Of a DNA stretch of 64,000 bases, positions 8,151-21,440 are shown piece after piece. A program made the translations under genes and the position numbers. Origin of the DNA: Ooceraea biroi. Lineage: Eukaryota; Arthropoda; Insecta; Hymenoptera; Formicidae. The notes under the pieces are model-generated. The model was not told where the DNA came from. It saw only the letters and a program-made list of their open reading frames with translations, and did not search any database. The first letter of the stretch is position 1, and the number at the start of each line of letters is the position of its first letter. The stretch lies in assembly GCF_003672135.1 (NCBI RefSeq), contig NC_039517.1:1-64000 (forward strand), read 5' to 3'.

Positions 8151-9340
8151 ACAGGAACAACATTTAACTAACTAGTGTAAAAGTTGGATCGTGCGGTTAA
8201 GGTTAGTATATAATATTCATGTATAACTATTATCAATCAAAATTTATCTTTATTTTTATCGGCCTTTTTTAGAAACAAGATACAAATATTATTATATACA
8301 GAATATATTATGCATATAGAATATATTTCTTTAGAGTACTAATGATAACAACAAACAGTGCAAACAGATTTTATAACAGACTTTAAGCTAATAAGAATTA
8401 TCTACTAAAACTGAATTTCGTAATAACGGAATTACCTCTCGAGAACGGAGAAACTTCGTTCAAAAACTATATTTGCATAGCACCATTACGAAACGATAGC
8501 AGTAATATTCTCGCTTTGCAACTGGTATAAGGGAACATGTTTATGTCACGGGTGGTAGTGTAATAGATGTTTCAGGAATAATATTACTTTGAAAATAATA
8601 GTACTTTGAAATATATAGTATAATAACTATAATATAATATAGATGGATGGTAAGGCGTGTAAAAGTGTAAAATAACTCAATTTTTTTTTTTTTTTTTTTT
8701 TTTTTCCATTAAATATTTTATAAATGTACATATATTTGATCTTATAATTTTGTTTGCATAATGTATTTCACTTTTTTTTTTTTTTTTTTTTTTATATAAA
8801 AATATGTATGCGTTTAAGTATAAAATAAACAGGTATTACTTATGCTATTTTATTACTTATGCTTATGCTAATTCTCCATAAGTACTTTCTGAAATCGCCA
8901 AATCCAAATAATGTTGTCTACGCTCACTATACTCCATAAGGAAATAGTACTATTTCATTCTATGTGTACTGCGACTAGTAGTCATTATCTGCATATATAA
9001 TATTTTATATTATTTATTGCAATCGTTTTTTTTTGTTTTTTTCGTTTTTTTTTTTCTGTTCACTCATTCGTTCGCAAAGTAACAATAAAGTGTTAATTTT
9101 CCTAATTTTCAACAATAAGTCAAATATACGTCAAGTTGAACTGAGTAAATTAGTTGAACTAACTACATTTATAATTATATTCAAATTTTTATAATTTTAA
9201 TAATTTATTCAACTTTATTAACGAAAGAAATAAAACCAAATCTTTTATATTGTACTTAGTTTCTTTTTGTACTTTTTTTTTTTTTTTTTTTCTTAAATTA
9301 TCCAAATTTCCTGAATTCGCTCAATTTTTTAATGGTTAAT
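8151..9340. other. AT-rich subtelomeric spacer, no gene
   Basis: AT-rich DNA with long poly(T) tracts (about 8681-8705, 8773-8793 and 9273-9291). No ORF of note, RNA gene or element end is recognised. Confidence 0.7.
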
Positions 9341-11006
9341 ACACGGCTTTGTTTTTTAATCATCGGCCTGCGGCGCTTGAACAAAGAAAATTTCTTTTTT
9401 TTTTTTCCTTTTTTCTCTCCCTTTCCTCAATTTCTCCTTTTTTTTTAACGGTTAGGTTAGGTTAGTACACCAGGCTTTTTTTCCGATCATCGGCCTGCGG
9501 CGCTCAAACCAAGCAAATTTTTTTTTTTTTTTTTCTTAATTTTCTCCATTCTTTTTTTTTATGGCTAATACACTAGGCTTTTTTCCGATTATCGGCCTGC
9601 GGTGCTCAAACCGAGCAAATTTCTATTTTTTTTTTTTTTTTTTTTTTTCCCTCAATTTTCCAGTGGTTAAATATAACAATAAACTATAATATAATAAACC
9701 ACGCTTTTTTTCGGCTCATCGGCCTGCGGCGCTTAAACCAAGCAAAATTTACATTTTTTCTCTTCATTTCCTGCATTTTCTGCATTTTCCTTTTTCTTTC
9801 TTCTTTTCTCTTTTCTCTTTTCTCTTTTCCCTTTTCCCTTTTATCATTACCTCTCACTATATTGTTAACCGCCTGCTTAATTCCATGCAATACCAAACCA
9901 TCATCTCTTCATCATCTTACCTTACCATCGTCTCTTCCTTTACTAATTTCCAAAATTCCCCCTACTCCCTTCCATTCCTCATCCTCAACCGGTCAACTAA
10001 ACCTTACGAGTAGCAATAAATCTATATTTTATTCCTATTCCTATTCCTATTCCTATTCCTATTCCAATTCAACCTTACAACGATCATCCAATCAATACAG
10101 TCACGGCTTCTATTAAACCTCCATCGTACTTCCAGCCACGTCTCCCATGCAATGTCGCTGTGTCGCTGTGTCGCTATGCTATGTCGCCATTGCCACATCG
10201 CACCAACCGACGCAAATATCACGCAAACAGCCAATAGGTCCAATGTGGCAATAAGCATCACGGGCATTCCCGCTCCTTAGCTTAAGCGCCTTTTCGCCCA
10301 GTCCGTCTCCCTCATTCCATAACGCTTACTTCAGCCAAAACTTCCTCTCCACTCTCCACTCTCCACTCTCCACCATCCTCTTCTTTCCTCGCTATCGAAC
10401 CTATTCTATATTCTTCTTATCTTACGACCATCTTCCTTCCATAACACACGCTTCGTCTCCGTCGTCTCCGTCGTCTCCGTCGTCTCCAGTCTTCACTTCA
10501 CGCTCCACTATCAATACAGCCTGTATGCAGGGGGCATTTCGGTAACGTGTCAGCGATCGGTAGTCCTCCATACTCGTCGCTTCTTCATACTCCGAATAAA
10601 CGTACATAGGCTATCTCTATCCTCGTTCCATCTACCTGCTCCCATATCGCAATCCCTGCCACACCATTTCCTCTTTTTTTTTTTTTTTTTTTTTCCATCT
10701 AGTCCGTACTGCAGGCTTTTTTCACGCCCATCAGCCTGCGGCGCACGAACCAAGCAAATTTCTATTTTTCTCTTCCTTCCCTCAATTTTTCCACTTTTTC
10801 CGGGTCAGCACCGCCTATCTTTCTAATCGTTAGCGCCGCAGGCTTTTTTCAGGTCCATCGGCCTGCGGCGCACAAACAAAGCAAATTTCATTTTTTTTTT
10901 TTTCTCTTTTCCTCAATTTTCCCACTTTTCCGCATTTGTATCGCGTATGTTTCTAATCGTTACTATCGCAGCCTTTTTTTTTACCACCAAGAAAACAAAC
11001 TTCATT
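9341..11006 (+). repeat. Subtelomeric hairpin repeat family, six copies plus one degenerate
   Basis: A block of about 50 bp with the core atcggcctgcggcgc, followed by aaaccaagcaaattt-like sequence and preceded by (c)aggcttttttt, recurs at about 9341-9393, 9464-9520, 9567-9623, 9691-9750, 10701-10763 and 10833-10890. A degenerate copy that lost the right arm is at 10946-11006. Copies are separated by poly(T)/pyrimidine spacers. The best copy forms a perfect 11-bp stem (10833-10843 with 10861-10871). Others keep CAGGC/GCCTG and an inner CCGAT/ATCGG. It is not a known element to me. Confidence 0.75.
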
Positions 11007-12660
11007 TTTCCCCTCTTTCATTTTTTTTTTTTTTTTCCTCCTTAGTACTGCGCCTATTTATATCGTTAGTACGGCATTCATCCCGGTTACCACCACGTTA
11101 GGCCGCCCGCACGCCACACAAAATCCATTATTTTCCCATTTTCTCTCCCTTCCCCTTCCCTTCCCTTCCCTTCCCTTCCTCTCATTTTCTCCTCTTTCCT
11201 GCTTTCCTGCTTTTCTTTCCTTACCATCGCGCGCGCATTTCCCTTCTTAATGCCTTAACACGGATACACGGATACACGGATATACCGACAGCATCTCCGC
11301 CGGTCGGTCCGTCTATCACCAGTGCAGTACATCTCTATCATGTCCATGTCCATGTCCATGTCCACTAAAAAAAAAAAAAAAAAAAAATATCCAATATCCA
11401 CCAATTTTACAACTATTTTTATTCTTACGTCCCTGTTACGTCGCTCCGTCAGCTCGACCAACGGCGCCCCACCGTCTCGCCTCTGCCTCTGCCTCTCCAC
11501 GTACGTACGCACGCAACCGCCGTACCAAGTGTCTTCCAGCCCACCGATACGCTTCCATTCTCCGCTCCATTTTCCGCTCAACCACCAACGTCCATTTCAC
11601 CCTCATATTTTTATTTATATTTATATTTATATTTATATTATTCCACACCGTCTCTTTTTACTCCATCGTCCTTTTTACCTAAGGCAAACGTAAGGTCAAT
11701 CCCTTTTACCAACGGGATCCTCCTATCCTCCTATCCTCCTATCCTCCTATCCTCCTCAGCAGCACCTGTACCATCTGTCCAACCAGAGGGTCAAGCCACG
11801 CTAACTCATTCATTTCATCAAATTTCCCTAATTTCTACTAATTAACCTCAAATTCTTCCCATCATATTCCAATCAATAACTCTTACAAATACCAATCTTT
11901 ATCATTTTCAAAACCGAATACACCATCCAACATTATTACCATTTTTTACATTTTTTCCATCTTTTTCATCTTTTCCATCTCTTCCATCTTTTCCATTACC
12001 CACTCACTTCCACCACTTCCAAATACACCCTACCATTTTACTTCTTTCCAAAACGCAAACATATTCCTCCAACGCCTTTCAATTTCATCCAAATTATTCA
12101 TTCTATCTAAATTCCTTCCCTTCTTTCCAAAGGTCATGCCTTAAGGCATATTTAAATATCCCTACCCCTACCTACACCTTCTCCGTAGAATAAAGATCCG
12201 TCTTTATCAGCCAACTATCATTTCCAACGCCTCATCCACACTAATCCAGCCACGCGGTAGCGTCGCCACGCCCGGTACGTAAACCACCACCTTCCGACCA
12301 ATCGGAGCCACGCAGTACGCGTCGCGCGCTACCTACCTACCTACCTACCTACCTACCTACCTACCTACCTACCTACCTACCTACCTAACTAGCTTATCCG
12401 CAATTTCCCCTCTAATTCATGTCCCATCAACTCTTCCTTACCATATCTTCTCACCAACTAAACACCTAATCACAAATCTAACCATACTTCTATTAACTAT
12501 AACGTAATTAACTATAACGTAATGTCCATGCGACCTTTCCATTCCGACCACTTTCAAAACAATTGCTGCGCTCCATCCTCCCATATCCTAATCGTATGCT
12601 AAAATTCTCGCTTTCATTCTTCTCCACATTCACGTTCACACTCACCTACGTACGCTCGCA
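9760..12660 (+). repeat. Pyrimidine-rich low-complexity tract with short tandem repeats
   Basis: The + strand is strongly enriched in C and T over nearly 3 kb. It is built partly of tandem repeats: TTTTCTC (about 9800-9840), TATTCC (about 10026-10066), CGTCTC (about 10452-10486), TTCCC (about 11150-11178), ATGTCC (about 11339-11364), TTATAT (about 11610-11640), CTCCTAT (about 11718-11756) and CTAC (12329-12387). Frames crossing it are artefacts of the bias. It also contains part of the hairpin repeat family. Confidence 0.75.
12329..12387 (+). repeat. (CTAC)n tetranucleotide microsatellite
   Basis: About 14-15 uninterrupted CTAC units in the subtelomeric pyrimidine-rich tract. Confidence 0.9.
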
Positions 12661-15600
12661 CGTACACAAGCAAAGCGACTTTGTCCCTAAAAGCGCGTTC
12701 ACATACGTACGATAGGTTCACGTCGCCGGACGGCCACGACGTTGCACCACGTCGCCGAACGTCCAACGTCCAACGTCCAACGGCCAAGACGCGTGCTCGC
12801 GGCCCGCGGCCAGCGGCTCGCCAAATCAGCTCATGTGCCGTACGATACGGCAGCTGTCAATTCCGTCAATTCTGTCAATTCTGTCCATTCTGTCAATTCT
12901 GTCCATTCTGTCAAATTTCTATTCATCAAACACGATAGAAAAGTTATTTGCGCATTCTTTTTGTAAAATTGTCATTTTCTATAATTCTGACATATAATTG
13001 TGAGATAATATTTCATACATCGGGCGTGCGCGTATGTGCGGCGTATGTGCGGCGTATGTGCGGCGTATGTGCGGGCGGGCGGGCGGGCGTATCACTTTCT
13101 CAGAGGCGCAGCTGCTGCGGCGCATCGCTTTGCTAGACGCGCGCGTAGCACTTTCCCAGCTAGCTGACTCTCTAACCCTCTCCGTTCGCGAGATATCGAC
13201 CATTTTGTAAAACAGTTTTTCGCCATTAACTCCCGAACGGTGCGTGTCACGGAAAGTTTAATAAGGCTGTTGCAAAGGGCTCGAAAAGCCCCGTCGAATG
13301 CCGCTAGAAACAACTCTCTAGCCCACTCAGTTCGCGAGATATCGACCATTTTGTAAAAAATACTTTTTCGCTCTGCTATTGAAAATACCGTAAATTCGGA
13401 AATGAAAACGTTCTTTCATTTTATTTATACATCAAATTAAATGCAATAAAATCACTATCACTCAACGTACAGTAAAAGCAAAGGAAATACAACAACATGA
13501 AAGAAAATGTACTAAAGTTTAAGAAAATGCAATCAAATCAAAGAAAATCAAATCAAATCAAAAAACAAAACGACTAAAGTTTTAGACTCATCGTCACAAT
13601 TATCCGATGCACGTTTAATTGCAAGTGTCTGGAATTCCATCCATTCATAATGGTCATGTTTCCAGAAGAAAATAATGGTCATGTTTCCAGAAGAAAAAAA
13701 GCAACAAAAATTACATGTATAGTCAAACAATTGGCTTGATATTGATAGATTCGTTCGCTCGAAATCTTTATTTTCACTATTTACTGACAACTGTCAGTAC
13801 TTCAACTGAAGAGAGTATGCCTCGAACATGTCCGTGAATTCACGATGGCAGCAACTAACTGGACGACTTATGTTATATATTAGCGCGCAACCAAAGGGAT
13901 TACCCAATAATCAATATTCAATATTACGTATCAATATATTCATCAAGTATGGTACCATGTATGTATTTTTTCATATTTTTACAATCATTTTTTAATTATC
14001 ACCTTCTTGTTAGACAGACTGTCTCAGTTTTGTACAATTTATATTAATATCTATCAAGTACACGTTTATTATTACGTCCCTATTTAATCCGTCCACGCTT
14101 TATTACCAAACTACTTCAATTTTCATGTTTCATTTTTATGTTTGCGTTTCATTTTACGATTCTATCGTAAATAGTCTACTGACTATTTGTACGTTTGTCA
14201 CAAAAGAGCATCATTCAGCAGAGTATCATTGAACGTGATCCAAAACTGCTCTGTTTCGTTATGAAAAGATAATTATCTATAAAGATTATCATAAACGTCA
14301 AATATTTCGTTCTATGGGAAGCGTCCACACTGACTGAAAATTTGCTCCAATATTTACTTACATCTATTTAAGGAATACTTATTCCTTAAGTTTTACAAAT
14401 TCTTCCCATTCCTAAGGAATCGATATTTAACGTAACATCACGCAATTCTATAATCACGCGAATCAAGCGTAGCTAATTGTGTTAAAGAAAAAAAAGACCA
14501 TTTTTAATTCGTATTAGGAAGCTCTCTCTTTTTCTCGCGCAGCGTCTTCTTTCGATTCTTCAAACTATCATCTGTTTCGGTCACTGTGACGTGTAGCTCG
14601 TTTGATAGATATTTCATCGCAGTTGATGATGGGAATGTGCATCAACGATCGTTTTTGTTTTAAGAATAGTTGACTAATATTTTACTAATCTTTTTCCCTA
14701 AAAAAAAAATAATCCCCAATTTTGATAAAGATTTACGTTTCAAATCTTTAAAATAGTTGTCTACTTTTGTTCGACGTTTTCGAAAACTTATTCCATACAA
14801 CGGTTTTTGTTCAACCTACGTGTAAATGATTCTTTAGTTGCAATTTAACGAATGAAACAAATTTCTAAAATAATTCCATCATCTAGATTCTTCGACGTAA
14901 AATTCGCTAAATTCCAACGATCGTAACTTCGCGAAGAATCGTCGAATTTTCAATCTTTTGAATTTAGTTAATTTTTGGCTTAACGTCATTGATATCTCTC
15001 TGTTCAGCCATTTTTCGTAATGCTTCAAATATTATAATATTATAATATACACGTACACGTACACGTACACGTACACGTATGTAATATATAGCACAAAATA
15101 TATATTTTACGCGCGTAAAAAACGTGCGTTACGTTCTTCGAGTACAATCTACTTTGTTGAAAAAGTTTGAGAAAAGTCATTTACGGATTGTAGAATCGCG
15201 ATCAAGCGTAGCGTGTGTAACTACTCGCGTGTATAACTAATTACCATTTATACTTGGTATAAGAACAAAATGCATTAGTGAATGTTAAATAACGTTACTA
15301 ATAAAGGTTATGAAAAAGAACAAAATCTTATTAAAAATCATAAAATGGGGTACCGAAACTTCTATTAATCTTAATTACACGTACACCGCATTACTGATAC
15401 ATGTACTAATAATATAATCAAACTTAATGTTTCTTCAATTAGAAACGTTTTCAACATATATTCTTAACAACGATACATAATAGTAACAATAATTTTAAGC
15501 AATCTGTTCAAACGAGTCGGATATAGATCCAGTTTATGGAATGTGGCTTCTCGTTATATTTGTAATACTTTCCATTAAATTTCCATCTATACGTGTACTC

Positions 15601-15893
15601 AATACTGCGCTTGACTTTTTAAAAGTTTGAACGCTCTCTTTTTATACTTGACGAATAAAAGTAATATATCGTAACAAATAGAATAGAAAATTACAAATAG
15701 AAAATTGCAAAGCCATTTTATGCCATTCTTTTGTTCCTTTCGCGCATTGTTTCGATAGTAAATTACGGAAACGTATTCATCTAATTAGGATTAAACTATT
15801 AAATATAATAACGTTGTAAACGAAAACGATATTCGACCGAAGTGATTTCACATGAAATGTGAAATGTGAATAATAATATCGTTATCGTTATCG
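12661..15893. other. Gene-free DNA between subtelomere and GCLC, with a local duplication
   Basis: No exon or RNA gene is recognised. Visible structure: ttctgtcaa/ttctgtcca decamer repeats (about 12850-12913), gtatgtgcgg repeats (13031-13080), a 29-bp direct repeat beginning gttcgcgagatatcgacc at 13184-13212 and 13330-13358 (146 bp apart), a tandem copy of an atggtcatgtttccagaag unit (about 13649-13697), and (CGTACA)n at about 15049-15079. The 3' untranslated region of GCLC probably occupies the right end. Confidence 0.6.
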
Positions 15894-18800
15894 TTAACAG
15901 TTGGCCGTTGGACAATTTTCTGCTTTCGCGACAGCGGCGGGTATAGTGTCCGTAGTTTTGGACGACACGCATTGTCCAAGTAACTCTGGGCACGAGACCT
16001 CGTTGGAAACGATACCGTCGATCTTCTTTAGTAAATCGTAATTTATGCGTTGCGTTATCACGGAGTCGTGCTTGTATTCAGGGTGCGACACGATCTCCTT
16101 CCTCAGCCAGGCGGCGGTAGTCAGGAGCTCCCCGGACGCTCGTTTCTGTATCAATTTGATGTACCTTTGAATGGTGCAGTGTGTATCGGCATCTACGTCC
16201 ATGTTAGCGAGATACGAATTCACTAGGGGTACGAGGCCAGGAAAACCGCCATCCTTTCCATTGATAATCTCATTTATTGTAAATTCCGTGTACTCCGATG
16301 GGCCGCCGTCAGATTTCACGTCCGAGGTGATGTCACGACGAAACCAAAACTTGTCCGTTTTAACCGCGTCCCTCTTCTGTGCCTTGGCCATATTCTGATC
16401 GACCTTGCTGATTGGAATCAGCAGATTTAACTTGTAGCTCAGAATGACCCTTGTCAGTAGCACCGTGAAACAGACTATCGCGGCATTCTCAAAGTCCGTG
16501 ATTTGTACCTCGCATGGACGGAATTCTACGCGCCAGCCGATAGAGGAGTTTGGAGGTGGCGGTTTAAAACGCATCGTCTGCCAGTTTGTCGACTGTATAT
16601 TCTGAAAATGGCCGTTATAGTCTAATTAAATTATTGGTACATTTGTATTAACTTATATCTCACAAAAATTATTAAATTAAAAATAAACATTTTCAATATA
16701 GATTTCTTTTAAATTGAAATTGAAATTAAATTTAAATAAAATTATTAAATCTCGAGATTTGAAATGATTAGTTGCGAGAGTTGCGACGCAACGGTTGTGA
16801 TAAATTGAACCTGAGTAAAATGCGCGTAAACTTGTACATAATAATAGTACGTTAATTTTACCTCGAAATGATCGGTATCTTCCTGATCGTTCTGATGCAC
16901 TTTCTCGGAGAATAACGAGACGCTGTCTCTAATGAACAAGTGAGCGATGTGTTGCGCGAGCAAATGATCGATCCCATTGTCCAACAGCTGCTTGTATATC
17001 TCGTCGTCGTATGTCAAAGGGACATCGTTATACTTTTCACCTTGTTCGCTGAGGTACGAATCGATCGAATCGTACCGAGATTTGCCGATTATAAACTTGT
17101 TCTCCTTGAGTGGTTTCAAGCCACGTTCCTCTTGCGTTCTGCAATCTACCGACGACGATATGACGCTCCATCGACAATCGACGTCGCTCACGTAGCCTCG
17201 ATAAAACGGACTGGCCGCGGTCAGAGCCAACTGTCGAATGTTAAAGAAATGTTCTGTAACGTACGCACGAAAGAACATCCTGACAGTGTGTTGCGATTAT
17301 TTCAAATAAAGTGGATCGAAGGCTGTCCAGCGATAGTAGAATTATTTCGTACCAACCATAATTGGACACAAGGGTGTCAGTTGATCGTAGAGTGTCCTCG
17401 CTTCTTGTATGTTACACGCTTGAAAGGTGAGCTGCAAGCAACAACATCCCATTCCGAAACCCATCGCGTCCATGTAAATGTGATTATCTCTAGCTGCTTT
17501 AGCGGAGGAGCCATCGTCTCCTAAGCTGGCAAGATCTTCCTTAAATAATAGTGGCACGTTTTCATCCCTGTAAACTAAAGAGAGCTATTTACAACACAAC
17601 GAATGGCTAATAAACAAATGGTTTCATTGTTCGATCCGTTATTCGGAAGCATAAAGGTGGACAGAGCGATTAAATGTACTTGCTAGAATTCAATGTGTTG
17701 TCACGTACTAGGAATGTTTATCGCAACTTTTTCTTCGCGTCGTTGCCTGATGTTTCTGGTCAGTGTCTTGAAACGTGGGTGACCGGGATATATGGCTTCG
17801 TCAGGAAAAAATAAGCTCCTCGAAGCACCAGTGTCCGGCGTTGGATAACTGGAGGGATCGGTGAAATCGGGCGCTCCTACTCTGTAACATTAACGAGATT
17901 TAACAGAACACGGAATTGAAAACGTAATATCATCGATCACGTTGCGTCAAGGAAATGAGAATAGCATAAAACACAAAATTGTAGGTTTATAATTGTCATT
18001 TCACAAGTTATATTTCTTCGATTTAAATCATTCAAATTCGTTGATTGTTTATCGCGTGGACCATTATACTGAAATATATTTCATCTATTCTAACGTCTCT
18101 CGTAGTTATACCTTGGAAAAACGGTTAACGACATCAAAACTTCATTTGGCTGAAGTAGTTTTGTTGCTTCTTGCCTTCGGTAGCGCATATTTGCTTCGAC
18201 GACATTGAAATGAGCTAATAATCCCCCATAAGGTTTTCCCGGAGTTCCTTCAAGCATGTAAGCACCATATTCTGGTCTCCAGAGTGATTTTACATTACTG
18301 CAAAAACAATCAAGTTTCAAGTAATTGATAATTTGTGAAATTAAACCTTAATACATAAGGATAATATCAGAATAGGCGAGAAGAAAATATGCAACATCGT
18401 GATATAACATATATCAATGTGTGCAATTTATTTTAGACTTACTTTGGATCTTCAGTTTCTTTCTCATTTAAAATTTTTAATATTTCCATGCCTCTTAAAC
18501 TGAGTTTTGCAGTCTTTGCTTCATCGTCAAATTTTATGAGCATGTATTCTACCTATACCAAAAAAAGCACAATTATAATATGAAAACTTGAGTAATACAA
18601 GTAAATTATAACAAAATGTTAAGTTTTCTTTCTAGTATTATTAAACAACGTTACAATAATTCTCTTTCTTCGATACTAATCAAGTATGAGAAACGTAATT
18701 TTTAAGTGATAAATCGAACTTGCGTTACAATCAGTAGTTAGTCAGTCAGTAGTCGGAAATGCTAGCTCGGAAGAAATTCCAAGGACACGCATCCACGAAT

Positions 18801-19529
18801 CATCCATCACTATTAATGATTGCACGAGATAACGAGATGTGTGATTAACTTGTCAAAAGATATTCATAGCGTTACACGCGTTGAAAATATATGACGGAAC
18901 GTGCTATATATCAAATTAAACCTCGCACGGTCTTCGATCTATTCTCCGCTGACATATCGCGATAAGCATAAAAGAACGACTATGTCAGGCCTATACACTG
19001 CCAGCCATGCATCATTCACGTGTCGTTTTTTTTTACTGCAAATGACAAATGTTCAAAGTGTTTCCAATTCGATTCCTAGATTAGGCGCAACGTTTTCGAA
19101 TCTTTCTCGTAATTTTTTCTCAGACAGAGAGGGGAAGAGAGAAACAGAGAGAGGGAGAGATAAATAAGAAATGGGATAAAAGAAATAAATATGAAATATA
19201 TCGAATTTAATTTCCGATTTGGTATAAATAAGTTTCATCCTTTTTTCATGACACGCAAATGTAACGCACAGCGAGGATGCGATTACACAACAATGCGACA
19301 CTCATAGGAATGACATTGCAAGTTCGATCGATTTCGAATGCGCAACAACGTGTAATTATCAACCCGATCGCGTACGTACCTCGTCACCCCATTTGAGGAT
19401 ATCCCCTTGCCTGTCGCGCAGTCTCTTGTACAGGTTAATAAATTGAATAACCCCATGCTTGCGCACGTGATCGGACAGTCTCTTCGTCTCCTCCCAGTCC
19501 AAGGGACTCCCTTCGGAAAGTAAGCCCAT
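15894..19529 (-). CDS. GCLC: Glutamate-cysteine ligase catalytic subunit
   Basis: This enzyme joins glutamate and cysteine by a gamma-peptide bond using ATP, the rate-limiting step of cytosolic glutathione synthesis. Seven exons were read by splice sites: 19380-19529, 18443-18552, 18112-18297, 17709-17881, 17357-17574, 16862-17230 and 15894-16601. They stay in frame and total 637 residues, the usual length of animal GCLC. It begins MGLLSEGSPLDWEE. Family-specific stretches are WRPEYGAYMLEGTPGKPYGG, LTRNIRQRREEK, MDAMGFGMGCCCLQLTFQAC, AASPFYRGYVSDVDCRW and MRFKPPPPNSSIGWRVEFRP. No active-site loss is apparent. For exon 5 the acceptor at 17575 keeps frame, whereas a nearer AG at 17568 would not. 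It is the first gene inward from the telomere. Confidence 0.95.
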
Positions 19530-20015
19530 TATCGATTGTCGTCGCGAGTCGCGGTTAAATGCGTAAAACGGCTCTTAAGACTATCCTCGACGATCGAAAG
19601 GAAAGAAAATTTTCGCGAAAACCGATTCGCGCCGACTCGCGTCCAACCACACACCGAGTCACAATTCACACTGATTCAACAGTGTCACTGTTTACTAGTA
19701 AAAGCGGGGGACGATCTTGCGCCATCTGGGTACGAAACTTTGCCCGTGTGCAACTAGAATGAGTTTCCGACAAGAATTCATCGATAATTCAGATTAATAT
19801 GCGCGCGCGCGTTTGTAAATGCGTGAACACATATTTCTATTTAGACGAAGGTTGGAGGGTGTCCGTGGGCAGGATCCTGGAGCTGCAATATTCATGTTTA
19901 TTTTTATTATTATTACGAATAAAAATTAATGTGGATATATTTTTAGTTACTTTTTAATCGCTACTAATATTACAAAATATTCTTCTCATTGTAATCATAA
20001 TTATCGATTTTTCTA

Positions 20016-20935
20016 TCAATGAGTCTCGTCTCTAGATTCTTCGCTCCGTCTGTCTGAATTCGTTCTGTACGAAACGTAGCTATTCCACAATAAAGCAACC
20101 GATTGTACGACTAGAGTTTGGTAATTTAAAGGTACCAGAGAAAAATTTATCAGTTGTACCATAGGCCAGAGCTAAAAAAAACCAAATGACAAATTGTAAA
20201 ACAAGTAAAGATAATAATTTCGAGAAATAGATTCGTTACCTTATAATTATTCTTTAGGATATCACCGTATTCATTTTTTAGTTTAAGTTTTAGTCTTTCC
20301 ATATCTTTCCCCTGACAAATGCCGATGGTAGTTAGTAAAACTGCTACGAATGTAGGAGCGAAGAACAATTGATCGCAAAGAACTTTCTTTATTACGATGG
20401 AAGAACCTTTAGAACCTATATGTTTATCCAAAATACCGTACCATATTCTTGTTGCCGGCCCCTGTACGTATAATTGTCATGATATTCTTAACTTAACTTT
20501 AATGTATACGTATATTTATATGTATACTTGAACGAATTGGTAAAAAGTTTTCAAGTTTCGTATCGAATCGATGAGAAAATTGCTTGATACACCTTGTACG
20601 CGCATCGCGTTTACAATGTTTACATATTATTCAATAAATACGTATATCATACGACTTAGCGTTACTTACAGTAATAAAGAAACCAATCCCAGTGAATTGC
20701 ATCGTACGTACAAAATCAATGGTTTTTGACTCATTCTCTATAAAATTCTGTGCAATTTGATCACCGAGCCCCATTAGTATTCCTGCATACGTTGTTGACA
20801 TTATTATTGACGCGATGATATTATAACAATCAAAATATTTTGAAATAAAGTTTTACACCTACCAGCTTGTACCGCCTGTGTACGTACGGGATACTTAATC
20901 AATGCTCTTTGGTATACCGTCTTTAAATTTCGCAT
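20016..20935 (-). CDS. MPV17: Mpv17/PMP22-family inner mitochondrial membrane protein
   Basis: Exons 20863-20935, 20670-20782, 20240-20461 and 20016-20171 join in frame to 187 residues, slightly longer than the family's usual ~176. It starts MRNLKTVYQRALIKYPVRTQ. Family marks are GLGDQIAQNF, the FTGIGFFITGPATRIWYG segment, KVLCDQLFFAP and LWPMVQLINF followed by VPLNYQ near the C-terminus. Four hydrophobic segments are visible. Family members lie in the mitochondrial inner membrane and are linked to maintenance of mitochondrial DNA, probably as channels. The C-terminus carries an unusual charged tail (about 13 residues, Arg/Glu/Asp-rich) after the normal end. It lies head-to-tail with GCLC, with about 490 bp between. 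Confidence 0.92.
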
Positions 20936-21440
20936 AATTGTACGTTACTTATTCGGCATTACGTCGTCCGTCAAGGAAAATCGTCAATTGCCGGTAAACG
21001 TGTAATTATTTTATGTTGCCTGTTGAGATGATATCTATAGAAGATGGATGAATTATTTGCGTAATTGCGACACGGATACGCGATGACATCGGAACGAGCG
21101 TGATTAAACCTTGTGATACGACAAGCGCGTATCGGAAAAAAAATCGGAAAATGAGCGTGATTAGTTGAGAAATCTCGAGATCTCGACTCCCTTCCTTAAC
21201 CTCTTCCGACCTTCCGCCCGTTCAGCCTGTCACTCGACATTTGTCGACGAGGTTTTTAATTGGATTTTCGGCCGCGAGGTGTACGTACGATGATCGAGAG
21301 ATGTCACGCGTAGCACGAACAAAATTAGTATAAACTCAGAAAAAATAACACGATTGAAATTTATTTCAAAAAGTTGTGATTTATTCAATGTCAAATGAAG
21401 ACTATTCAAATATACTCGGAAGGAAAGAGGTTAAAAGAAC

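Noticed and set aside
9449..9466. gttaggttaggttag, telomere-like, opposite orientation
   Set aside because: Only three units; too short to call an inverted telomere block.
11322..11693. 123-codon + strand frame
   Set aside because: Made of Met-Ser, poly-Lys and Ile-Tyr runs from microsatellites.
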